Below, one piece after another: positions 45,232 to 57,200 of a DNA stretch of 64,000 bases. Numbering within the stretch: position 1 is the stretch's first letter; each line of letters opens with the position of its first letter. The DNA is from Bactericera cockerelli. Lineage: Eukaryota; Arthropoda; Insecta; Hemiptera; Triozidae. The notes beneath the pieces were generated by a model that saw nothing but the letters and a program-made list of their open reading frames with translations, was not told the origin of the DNA and searched no databases. The position numbers and the translations under genes are program-made. The stretch lies in assembly GCA_024516035.1 (NCBI GenBank), contig CM044958.1, positions 8,576,771 through 8,640,770 of the forward strand, written 5' to 3'.

Positions 45232-46199
45232 CATCGTTCTCTATCATGGCTTCACTTCTGAACAGTTATAAGGACTGCAACATCCTTTAGACAGCACTCT
45301 TTGTCTCCTTTTTCCTTCGAGTCTTGAAAACATTACGTCTTCCAGATTGTCCTTTGAGTTCGGAACATTGTGGAGCTTCTTCTTCTAATTAAAACAACTT
45401 CATCACATCTTCTGAATCCTTGAGAGAAAAAATCTTTCTTTTCAGAAAGATGCTTTTAACGAGTTCCTTGTTTTGCTTCCAACATGAAAGTTTTTTCATT
45501 CCAACGAGAATTTACAAAAAGAAAGGAAGCGTCATTAATATTAATTCTATTTTTTTTTTTTTTTCTTAATGGCATACGAAGATGTGCGGAATTACGTGTT
45601 AACTTTAACAATACCTTGGCATTGAATTTTCAGGGTCAGACCATTACTCATTGTTATTTAATCTTAGCACAGATTTTCATTAGTGTGTTGGGATTTAATA
45701 ATGAGTCTTACCACCTGTATTACTACCTGATCGAACTGAGGAGTCTCCATATTACATCAGTTGTTTTGCTAAATCATTATTAGTAAGAAGAGAGAGTCGA
45801 ATAAATGAGGATAACTGACTACAATGCCTTAAGTGAGATTACCAGACTAGCGCCTAAAACACTCGAAACACAATGCATAACCCCCTTTTCTTTTCAAACT
45901 TTTTCATCCCAAAAATTACCAAAATTTGATCAAACGGATTTTCTAGGAATAAAGAAAACATTGGTTCTTAGCAAGGTTTTCACGAAAAAAACGTAACAAT
46001 GATCGTTTGACTTTTCCTCACAAATTGTGCTTATACAGAGAAATAAGAGATATAAAACTATTGAGAAAGATATTAGGAAAATGGCTGGAAAATGAAGAAA
46101 ATAAGACCAAATTAAAACAATCAATTATATGAAGAAAAAAAAAATCATACCAAAGCGTGAGAAAAAATAATAAAATTAGAAGAGAAACAAAAGTAAAAA
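45232..46199. other. no recognisable gene
   Basis: Short frames at 45484-45783 and 45805-45996 carry no domain; 45840-45880 is a SINE scrap. Confidence 0.4.
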
Positions 46200-46486
46200 A
46201 ATCTACATACAAAAATACAATTTTTAATGCCTAATTATATTATATATATATTATTACTGTTTAGTTGTTGATTAAAAAAAAAGTTATAACCAGAAGACTT
46301 ATTATAACAGAAGAGTCCAACACATGCTTTAAGCACAAATGGACTCTTCTATAACTCAATTTATAAATTTATTTATTGTATAAATAATTTAGTTTACTTT
46401 TATATATATTTATTTTTTTCTGTAATTGTATTTTGTATTATATAAAAAATAAAGAGTATTGAAAAAAAAAAAAAAAAAAAAAAAAA
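46200..46486 (+). mobile_element. probable retroposon 3' end with stem-loop and poly-A
   Basis: AGAAGAGTCCA at 46309-46319 pairs with TGGACTCTTCT at 46340-46350. AATAAAGAG then precedes A25 at 46462-46486. A 3' hairpin and long A-tail suggest the tail of a LINE or SINE, or a processed transcript. No coding part is recognised. Confidence 0.5.
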
Positions 46487-47083
46487 CATAGAGATTTAGA
46501 TATACTGTGATCTCCTGAAAGCTGACTTGAGGAATTTTTCCCCTAAATGGCGGGACCAGAGTTACGATCCAAGGCATGGCCTTAGATTTATTTTTCCTAA
46601 TTTTACTCTACACAATGAGGCATTTCCGCACATCGTTTTGGGCCGTACTTCGACGCCCCAGTTAGTAACATTTGAAGCAAAGTCTTACTTATTTATCGAG
46701 AGAAATAGATCCTTCAGAATAATTTAATTTATTTTAATATTTTGTCGAAATTTCTCTAGGTACCTATTTTCAGCAATAATGGTAATGTCACTATTCCTGA
46801 AAATTTAAACAACAAGATATTACATTAGGAAATATGAAATGTGTCCAGTCATATAAAATCGAATCCATTTTTCGAGGTAACTTCTGGGGTGTATACTAAC
46901 TTAAAAGGCTACCAGTAATTTCAAACATTTCTTGTCAAATCGCACTCAGCCCTTAAAAAAGTACTCTCAGAATAAACACCGTTTCCTCATGATTTACAAA
47001 AACACCTCAGGAGCCGCAAATACTTTGATTTCGTGACCATTATAGGCATTAATCTAATCACCCTGATGGTTGTCTGTCCCCAG
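46487..47083. other. no recognisable gene upstream of the peptidase exon
   Basis: A 66-codon frame at 46527-46727 has no recognised domain. I could not find an upstream exon with a signal anchor for the neprilysin-like gene. The pyrimidine stretch TGTCTGTCCCCAG at 47071-47083 is its 3' splice site. Confidence 0.4.
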
Positions 47084-47321
47084 GATGTGGATGAAGGATG
47101 CGGCGTAGGTAGTAGCTCCTACGAGACCTGCAGTACTCTATCCTGCGAGAGCACCTCACAGAAACTACACCTCAATATGAACCCTAACGTGGAACCCTGT
47201 CGCGATTTCTACCAGTATGCGTGCGACCATTACAATGTTGCCAGTGTGCAGAACGAGTACTACGAGCCTGCTCAGCTTAGTTTGACAACATTGCACAAGT
47301 TTATAGATGTTCAGTTGCAAG
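47084..47321 (+). CDS. neprilysin-like exon A
   Basis: 238 bases, in phase 0, out phase 1. Encodes the cysteine-rich opening of the M13 domain. Its donor CAAG/GTAACT lies inside the left target-site duplication of a SINE; a stronger GTAAGT copy lies at 47488. Confidence 0.85.
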
Positions 47322-50300
47322 GTAACTTTTTTTTTAAGTTATCATATTTGTGTTAATCACTATCATGATATCACAACTACTAAAACTCGCTTTATTAAAT
47401 CTACGCTGAAACCGGGACTTGAACCACCGACCTCCAGGTTACAAGTCCGCTGCCTTATCGATCAAGCTACTGAGGTCGGTTTGCAAGGTAAGTGTTTAGT
47501 AACTTAAAAAAAAACTGGTATGGCCAGTTTATATTTTAGACCAAGCTTTTTTGTCTCTGCCCCGAAGTGAACTGAGGACTTGCGCAGTTAATATTGGGTT
47601 CCTGGTAAATATTCAATCCCTGGATGCTGTGATTTTGTATGTGATCAATAATAAAATTATCAAACTTAGGATCATTAAACAGGAATACACATGGGTTTAA
47701 CCCCTTAATTTGTTTAAAAAAAGATACACCCAGACTAGCAAGTGACACAAACTGATGTACATAGAAAGAAACACTTAAAACTTAAGTATGAATAGAAACA
47801 CTTCAGTTTGAAGTTGTGTTTTAACTTTATTAAAGTTTTAAAGAAACACTTAAAACTTAAGTGTTAAATAAACACTTAAAACTTAAGTGTTAATAGAAAC
47901 ACTTAAAACTTAAGTGTTAATAGAAACACTTAAAACTTAAGTGTTAATAGAAATACTTAGGGCAGATAGACGTTTTTGTAATACCTCTGTGGCGCTAAGT
48001 CACCGATTGCGTACTGTATAAGATAGGGAAAACCGATACTTACCAACGACTTAAGTTTTGATTTTGTCTAATAATTCCGCCCTTAGAATTGAAGTGTTCG
48101 GAGAAACACTTAAAATCTAAGTGTTAACAGAACCACTTAAAACTTAAGTCTTGATAGAAAAAATTAAAACTTAAGTGCCAAAATAAATAAGCTGGAAATA
48201 TTCAGTGAGTTCTGGCATTAACTACGCTGTGAAAGATCATCTAAACAACACCGACAGTATCCTGCTATAAAAACTACAATCCAAATTGAACCTGTTCCAT
48301 TCACCCAATACTTCAAATAAAAACAAGATTCGCTGCTTTTTGCGTCGTCACAAGTCCTCTAGTGTTTTACGACATGAAAAAAAAAACATGAAAAGGTTGC
48401 TTGGAATGCTTAGGTATCCTCTTGAAAAAAAAAGTTTATAAAAAAAGCTTTTCGTTTGCTTCCTCATATCAATGAGTTGGATGGTAGAGTCAATAAATAA
48501 ATTCCAGTAAAGAGTTTACTGAAAGTAAATACTTTTTTCAAGTATGATTTCTTTGTGTTGAAGCACAAGGTCTCTTTACGATGGGTATTTGTGCAGAATC
48601 AATAAGAGCCTTTTTTACCTTTCGAATAATTTAACATTATTTTCTTTATAATCGAGTTATGTATGTCGCCACTGGTCATTACTCATACAAGTAACTATTC
48701 CTTGTTCCCCACTTCTCAGTACGTATGAGTGGGCCCCAGACATAATTATGTGTGTTGCAAAATAGTCAATGTATAAATAGAGTTAAAAAAAAATCCAACC
48801 AGATGATATTCGAACCCAGGTCACCGTGCGTGCAAGCCTCGTGCGCTACATCACTCGACCACGGTGACTACTTCCTTCTACTACAATTGAAAACGTAAAC
48901 ACAAAAGTCTTATATCTGGGTCGAAACAATACACCGGCATTAAGTACGATATTCTCCTAATAGGAAACCCGCCCCAACGCTCTGCTCATCCGTGCAAAAC
49001 TGAAATAAATTCGAAAAAAGCACTCAACCTTTTCCAGATTTTCAGCTCGAGGCAACTTTATCCCAGACGGCGGTAATGGGTACTGTACGCTAGTTATGTA
49101 TGCATTAGCATTAGATAAGAGAGTGTAGGGTCAAGGGGGGTAATTACGAACGATTTTGAGCTACATTTTATAAACATATCTGTAACCCTGAGTTGCTTTT
49201 GTAAAATCCATGTCTTGTGATTTTTTTGGTATATAGACTTATTTAGCATTCTAATGGTGCATTATAAATAGTTTTGTGCATACTGTACTATCTGTTTAGT
49301 GGTGTTCTTATTTACCCCCGCCTGTTCGCATTTACCCCCGCCTGACGGGGGTAAATGCGAACACATTATACAGTATTAAAAACGAACTTTTTAATGGCAA
49401 TATGTGCTTTTTATGTACAAATAATACACCAAAATTGTACTTTGTGTCTTTAGCCACCTGTATGACAATATGCAAAGTTTATGGACACACAGGATAGTGG
49501 TTTGAATCCTAACCACGAAGGTAGTCAGCTCTTATCAAATAGGGTAACTCTATCTTGCAAATAATAGTAATAATAATAATTTCGTGTCCGTGAGATAGGT
49601 AAAGATACCTAAATCACGGTGGTGAGAGGATTATATGGACGCCCAGATCCAATGTCTAGGCTCCTTTCATGTCCATTGATTCTATTTGGTTTTAACATCC
49701 TGACTTGAGGTAGACAGGACGGGGGTTTCACCCTCCATTCGCTGGGAATCGTACCAGCTACCCACATTAAGCTCACCCAGCCTGGGTGGGGCCGCAATCG
49801 CCAGCCTCACATGTTCGGAGGAGACAGAATTTTCTGTGCGAAAAGTCTGCTCCAACCGGGAATTGAACTAAGGATCTTTGGACTACGGGCAGTAGTCACA
49901 ACCGTTACGCCACGGAGGCTGGTAATAAAAGCATAATAATAGTAATAGTTAATTATGAGAGCTTTTGAAAGGTGTTTTATATATTTTTTTATTTTTTTTA
50001 TATACAGATTTTGGTCTTATCAATAGTTTCTAGGTCATTGTCAATCTCAGATTTGTCTTCTTCTACCTTCATTTCTTTCTTCTTTTTTGAAACTGTTCCC
50101 CCTATATTTCTTTTCGTTTTCTACACTTTCATTTTTCTTCCTTTCTTTTGCTATGTTCAAGTACACAAATACCTTCATTGGGTCCAATACATTAGGGTAC
50201 TAATATCTTGGTACTTCTTACAACCTCCCAGTATTTCAGGATTTTGAGCCTTACGTTTGGAAAATTCTACTTTGGTTTGCGGAATCTCAAAACACTGCCG

Positions 50301-53300
50301 TTGCTCTTCTGACAGCCAGGTTGCCATTAAAAACATCTAATACGATAGCAGATATCATTTGTGCTTCTGTATATAAAGGAGGTGGTTTCTTCATCTTGTA
50401 GTTCCGGGGCATTCTGAGTGTTTTGATAAATACAAAAAAAGTTATAGGGTAAAACAAACACCCAAAATATGCGTTCGTAATTACCCCATAGCAAAAAAAT
50501 GCGGGGGTAATTAAGAACACCCAAAAACTATAACTTAAAAAATGGTTAAAACAATTATTTTTGTAAAATAATAACCAAAAACATGCTTATCAATAATTAA
50601 AAGTAAAATAATGATAAAAATTCAAGTAACACTTACCTAAAAAATTGTTTTAAAAAAATCAAAAACTTCAAAAATCAATTTTTTTGATAGATCTATTTTC
50701 ACTAGCTTACTAAATACAACTGAAAATAAATACTATCGAAAACTCGTGTTCAACCTGTAAAAACAATTCAAAATAATAGTATTCAACCACCAGATTCGAA
50801 ATATATTATCCTGTTTAGGTACAATGACCACTGTTCGTAATTACCCCCTGTTCGTAAATACCCCCCTTGACCCTATATGTGTTCAACCCCGCGCGCCTCG
50901 GAGCATATTTTACTTACTGATTTCCTAAATAATTTATTTAGAATTCTATAAATTTTAAACTTCACCATAAAGAAGGATATTCAAATATTATTTATAATTT
51001 TAGAGATAGATATTAAAATGAGCATTTGAATAATGAATTCTCAGGGATTGTCCTATTTCTTTACCATGAGCCTTATTAGAAAACTGACAGTCAAGTTATT
51101 GGTTAAAAAGTCATCATATTTGTGTTAATCACTGTCGTAATATCACAACTACTCAAACTCGCTTTACTAATTCTACACTGAAACGGGGACTTGAACCACC
51201 AACCTCCAGGTTACAAGTCCGCCGCCTTATCGATCAAGCTACTGAGGTCGGTTGAAAACTGACTGTATTTCTAGCAAATTATTCTATTTAAAGCAGACTT
51301 GATAAATAATTTGGGAACAGGTATTATTTTCCTTTTATTTACTAGATACGAGGTTATGAGATTGGACCATTCAGGTTCTTAAAATGAATATGGTTGAAAA
51401 AACTGTCTTATTATATCAGAAGTTGAACCTTGCACCATGGCCCAAAAAAAGCTCGGAATTTTATGAAACTGTGGTATATTATCCCGGGATTGATAATTAT
51501 AATTATTATTTATTAAGTTTCCGACCTCGAGGACCCTGTGAAAAAAAGTCTCTATGTCAATTCGTGATCGAGCAAAATATGTCAAAAATTGCTGAATTAA
51601 ACCTTTTTTCGTCTATTATACCCAAATTCTGATTAAATATTGCTGTCTTTAAGGTTCCTGGCCATAATCATCAATTTTTGAGAACCCCACCTCTTCAGGC
51701 CAGGTTGGCAAGACCTCTTGCTCACAAGGTGTAAATGTGCTAAACTGGACGTTATTTCTTCTTAAACTAAAATTATGAATAATATTTGTTACAGTCATCG
51801 TTTAATTTTGTGTTTAGCTAATGTTCAACCCCCCGTTTCCTTTGCACAGGGTCCTTGAGGTCGGACCCTTAATAAAATGTTAATTTGATTATCTGTCCCT
51901 GAACAATATCCCAATGTTTAATAAACTTTCGACCTTCTTCCACCAAACCCTACTTTTTCTTACCAGGCTACCACTATACAACATATAAATACAGATGTAT
52001 ACAATATTGAATAATAATAGTTAAAATACATGGGAACTAGTATGGAACTATAGTTAAGGTACATTTTAGGACAGAAACCTTTTCGAGCGTGTACACGAGA
52101 ACCCAAGAAAGTTTCATCTAATAAAGGACAAAGACAGATATTCATTTTTATTTATCAAAATGCACCATCTTCCAATTTCATCTTCTAGAAATTTTCTTGC
52201 AACATGATACACATTATGTTTCTAATTGGGTCATACCACATCTTGATATCAAATTTAATGGTCTGGGATCTTTCTTTTAAACTAATTTCATTTCAAATGT
52301 AGGTAACTCCTAACCATCTCAATCTTTCATTTCTTTTAATAAATGGTTATTTCTGTATGTCTGTCCCGATAGCTCAGTGGTCGAGGCATCTGACTAGTGT
52401 TTCAGAGGTTGCGAGTTCAGAACACAGCCGGAACATGACAAGTTACCCTCCCATTTGGGATTTTTATCTCATAATAATACGTCTTGGGCTTACTCTTGGA
52501 ATAATGGAACTCAATAGTTCTAATCGGGCAGTATGAATAAGGTGATATTATTTTTCTATTTTATGAAAGGGTAGAAATCAAGCTTAGGAATCTCCATCTA
52601 AAGAAAAGAGTAGAAATATTCCTATATGCAACCTGGACTTGTCCATGGGACACGGAAGTATTCTCTCAGACACTGAAATACCTAATTATTATAATTAATT
52701 ATACAGGTAAAATGTTTATTTGCAACTGTCCTTCTAAATTACAATAAATTTATTGCTTTTCGCCGATGCCGATTTCCTCTGGGTAATATTATGATGCTCG
52801 ACCATTCTAAGCCTTGTTCCAGAGGAAATCGAAAGTTTAAAAATATATTTTTCTTGGGTTATCCGAGGACAAATAAGAAAGTTTTTCAGAACTTCCATTT
52901 TTTTTTTTTTTTTTTTTTTTTCTTAAAGTTTTCTTCGATCCTATTTTTTGATAACGTCTACTAATCCAGGCACTGGTTTATTATATTCTACCCGAAAATT
53001 GGGTTGGTAAGTCAATCTCTATATATAAAACAGAAAAAAGGACTACCTACCTACCTACCTACCTACCTACCTACCTACCTATGTTTGTTTGTTTGTTTGT
53101 CCGGAGTTGTTTAGCCAAAACGGTAAGAGATAGCGAAAAATGTCTCAGAATTGACCCCCCCAAAACCATTATCGCTTTGTCCAGAAAAATTATAAAAAGT
53201 TCAAAAAGGCATTGCTGTCCAGCAGTACGGCCATGCCTTAGTAAATTTGAAATTTAGTCCCGTTGCAAAGCACGGGCAAACGGCTAGTATAATATAAGTC

Positions 53301-54244
53301 TCAAGCTTCAATATAATTCGGTAAATTTCTTTTAACTTTACAAAAGATATTTTTATACAAATCACTTTTTGTTATATACGATTTTTTTAAAACAATTTTT
53401 ATATACAATCCTAATAATTTTTCAAATAAATAATTATTAAAGTTGTCATTTGAAACTTATTGTTAAAACTTATATTCTGTGTGATTTTTATTATTTACAT
53501 TTGGATTTTTTATAACTCGCATTAAATTATTCTAATCATAACTTTATTATTATCGTGACGATAAAGTATAGTATGAAGTATTAAAGTTTCGAAACATTCG
53601 TTCAAAAAACATTTTTAAACAGAGCCTGACTCAATTTTTATATTTTTGCACAAATTTTTTTTAAAATGAATGGGAACTGAAGGGGCTGACAAACGATTCT
53701 CTTTTTCTGCCCTTAAAATTTACGACCGGATTTCAAGAAATGTAATAAAGTCCAAAACCCCCTAGGTGATCATCTATCACTGGAACTTCCTCTGAGGGGG
53801 TGGGGGGAGAGAGATGGGGGCACTGGGGGTTTTGTGGTCGCGTCTAGTTTGTTGTCCCAGTGACCCAAAATGTGGTTTCTGTCTTACTTCATAATTATGC
53901 TTACCATTTTCCACAAAAAACTTAGTAAGACCTTGAGAAAAATTATATGTAGACAGTGTAATACTGACAGTGTAATACTGCTAGGAACTAATTACTTGAA
54001 TTTAAAAATGTATTTACTTGAAAAAATTGAAACAGGGTAAGTATAACTTAATCATCACAACTAATATTCAAATTGAATTTTTACGAGTCTCCTGGAACTT
54101 CGATTATTTTTTATACATATAAATACATATTAGTATTTCACAGTCTTATATAACACACTATGTTGACGCACAATAATAAAATTAAAGAAAGAAAAAAGAG
54201 CCTTTCTTCTTTCGTAGACATGAAACAGAATTGACTCGAGACGC

Positions 54245-54296
<52 letters not shown>

Positions 54297-57200
54297 CCTG
54301 TCTACTGTCTAGTGTCTACAAACCTGACTTTGCTCTTGACATTTCTCATTCTCTAATGAACTTTCTGTTTCAGATTTATTGTTCAAAAGTAAAAACTCCG
54401 GCGTTTTCAAAAAACTTGGAGAATTTTTCGAAAGCTGTGTGAACTCCAACGACGAAAGCAACTTGAAGCAAAGTGAGTTTTAGTGTTAATGCTTTTTAAT
54501 TGCCTATAGAATCTCAGCTTTCAGAAATAAAGTGCTCAAACTTTTGATTTGCAACACATAATTGGTATTAGATGAGAAAAATCCAAGTAGACTTTTTAAT
54601 AATTAAGCTTTTTACTCTTTACCTTTAGAACTTTTTCATGGAGAAGCAATTAACAAGGCTGTTTAATGTATATCCAGTATCCACGCTGCTACCAGTGAAC
54701 ATTACAATGAAACTTTGCTGAGCACGAGCAATTAGGTGCAACATCCGCGAGGTATAAGAGTGGAGGATGCTAAAAGCCTATTTGTTACAAAGCACATCAA
54801 AACTTTTATGAGAACTAGCAACTTATAATGTTTTAATACCAACGTGGCCTGAAGTTTTCCAATTTATGCTGAAAGTGAGCCTCGCTAGTATGCATTTATG
54901 AACGGCCATTTCTGAAGCTCTTCGTGTTAATGGAGTTAACATTGTAAAATTATGGGTTGCTAAATACTAATTGAGCCATGAAAGGATCTATGAAGTGCCT
55001 ATTTCACACATTTTAGTTCAGTCCCAGGTACATAATACCTATATTTTGCATGCCAGACTGTACCTAGAAATGAATGTTTAAAGCTTTGGCAGTGGAAATA
55101 ATGGGTCCATTCTGCGAGGAGATGTCTCATTTTATTGACTCCTTGGGAAGCTACCTGGTAGAAAAGACCGGAGACTCCCAGGGAGCAGCCTTCCTCGTTC
55201 AAAGGATCTCACTGGCAGTTCAAAGAAGGAAACGCTGCCAGTGTGCTGGGCTCATTTCCTCGTACGTCAGCCTTTCACGATGTGTAAAACATTTAGTTAA
55301 GTAATAAAATTTTCTTCAATGGACATATTTTAATAAAACCTATAGTACATAATTAGATAAACCTACCGAAGTATATACCTTCATCAGACAACTATAAGAG
55401 TCCTTTAAAAACAAGAATGTAGATTTATGTTTTGTAGCTGGTTTCTCCTCTAACAAATTAATGTGCAGTGCACTGTTTCTCATAGTCAAAAATGTGCACT
55501 GCCAGTCAAGTGGTCAACGCGCTAGTCTTGTAGCGTAGGGATCCAGTTGGTTCGAATCCTACCAAGTGCATGAATTTTTCCTCATTAAATTGAGTTCCTG
55601 ACCACATAATAATAAGCTCTGAGGGTTAGGTGGTAGAAAATGCTTTGAGCATTAACCTCGCCTGGTGGTTAGTTACCTTCCACTAAAGAGATAGGTATTA
55701 TTGTATAAAATTGAATTGCGAAAAAATGCAGCGAAAAGGTACTGGCCTGTTTCAGGGTGTAGCTAATATGTAGAACTTACATATTCACAAATAAAATACA
55801 TTAAGCACTTATGCAGGTATGGAATTTTTACGCTTCAAGACTACTTTTTCTCACCAAGTACTACATTTTTCAAACCGAAATAATCATTATATCTCTATTA
55901 CATGAAAAAATATTTAAAATTCTGACGCACTGTAGGTATCAATTCCATATGCCAATTTTATAGTTTACAAGCTATCGGCTAAGGAATTTGTATGACGCCT
56001 TTTTTATTTTACTTATGCAATGTGCAATGTATATTAAAATAAAAACAAGTTTTTGACTTCTTTTGAGGGACTTCTTAGATAACTTAATTAGTTAATAAAC
56101 GTTAATAGTATTAATATGTCAGATCATATTGACGATCTCATGAATGTATGCCTATAGAAATGTAGTAATAGATGGTGATTTTGACATTAATTATGGTGAT
56201 AGATTATTTCGTTTTTACATTTTTTTTTTCCTTCTTCTTTATTGTAATGATGTTTTGGATTCAGATGTATTGTTTTTGTAAGAAGTTTATTGGATAATAC
56301 TTCTAAAAGAACACAATAACTAACTTTGATGTCTATATTTCTTTATAATCATTGGATTTGAACAGGAAGAGTTAAAATAAGTTTCTGACTGCTTCAAAAT
56401 ACTCGTCATGAGTACGTGCTACCAATCGAGAAACGATACTTCTAGATTTCATTTTAATGCTTAAAATTGTTGACTGCTTCAAAATAGCACGGAATACATC
56501 AGGGCTTCCAAAGTAAATTGAATCTTTTTCTCCATCATCTCACTATTTTGGCTGGTTACAGACCATTTTCTGTGGCACTGTTTGCATCAATTTAAAACCT
56601 TATGTCTGCCTATTCCCATCAAGGAATATCTTCACTCTTCCTTGGAAACTTTTCCATCAGATCTTATTGCTGCACTACTTATAATTTTTTAATCACTTTT
56701 GCAGGATAAGCACAACCTCTTATTTTTGCAGTTCACTTTGATTAATTTTTCTATTTCGTTGATAACTTTGCAGTTCCGGAGCAGACAACTATTGAACAGA
56801 GCCAATAAATCAGGTTTCTTCTAGGTAATCTATCTTATGCACTGAGGAGTACTATAGTTCTGCCAGGATAAATCGTACAGGAACAACCATTACACGCATT
56901 TTAAGGATAGTAACATTCAGTAATTGTTTAAACCATCCTTGCCTATTACACAATGAAGTTAACACGTATGAGTAGGGCATTTTGAAAATTTAACTACCCA
57001 AATTTTGGTTCAAAGCACACCAATTTTCAAATTCTTATAATCATTTCTTCATGTTCCTACATGAAAAATAGTTGAATGGTCTTGCGTTCTACTGTTCATT
57101 TCTTATCAGCTATTGTTTAGTTTAAACTCTCCCAATTCTTCAAGTACCTTTTTCATTTTAGCTTGCAATTGCTTTCATAAATATATTTATTCATTCATCC

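Larger units (their letters stand above)
49128..50873. mobile_element. 1.75-kb pogo-like DNA transposon remnant
   Basis: GGGTCAAGGGGGGTAATTAC and its inverse TACCCCCCTTGACCC mark the ends, with TA on each side (49126-49127, 50874-50875), the target of Tc1/mariner-class elements. GTTCGTAATTACCCC-type motifs recur inside both ends, and a 16-bp stem (GTTCGCATTTACCCCC and its inverse, 49324-49362, 7-base loop) lies near the left end. A transposase fossil is at 50287-50412 (minus). Nested inside are a 5S-SINE body and a tRNA-like SINE. Confidence 0.8.

Noticed and set aside
52372..52445. Possible functional tRNA gene
   Set aside because: A and B boxes are present, but the acceptor stem does not close and the sequence continues into a shared SINE body.
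54999..55304. Short frames on both strands (66-76 codons)
   Set aside because: No recognised domain; they lie in an intron of the peptidase gene without splice support.
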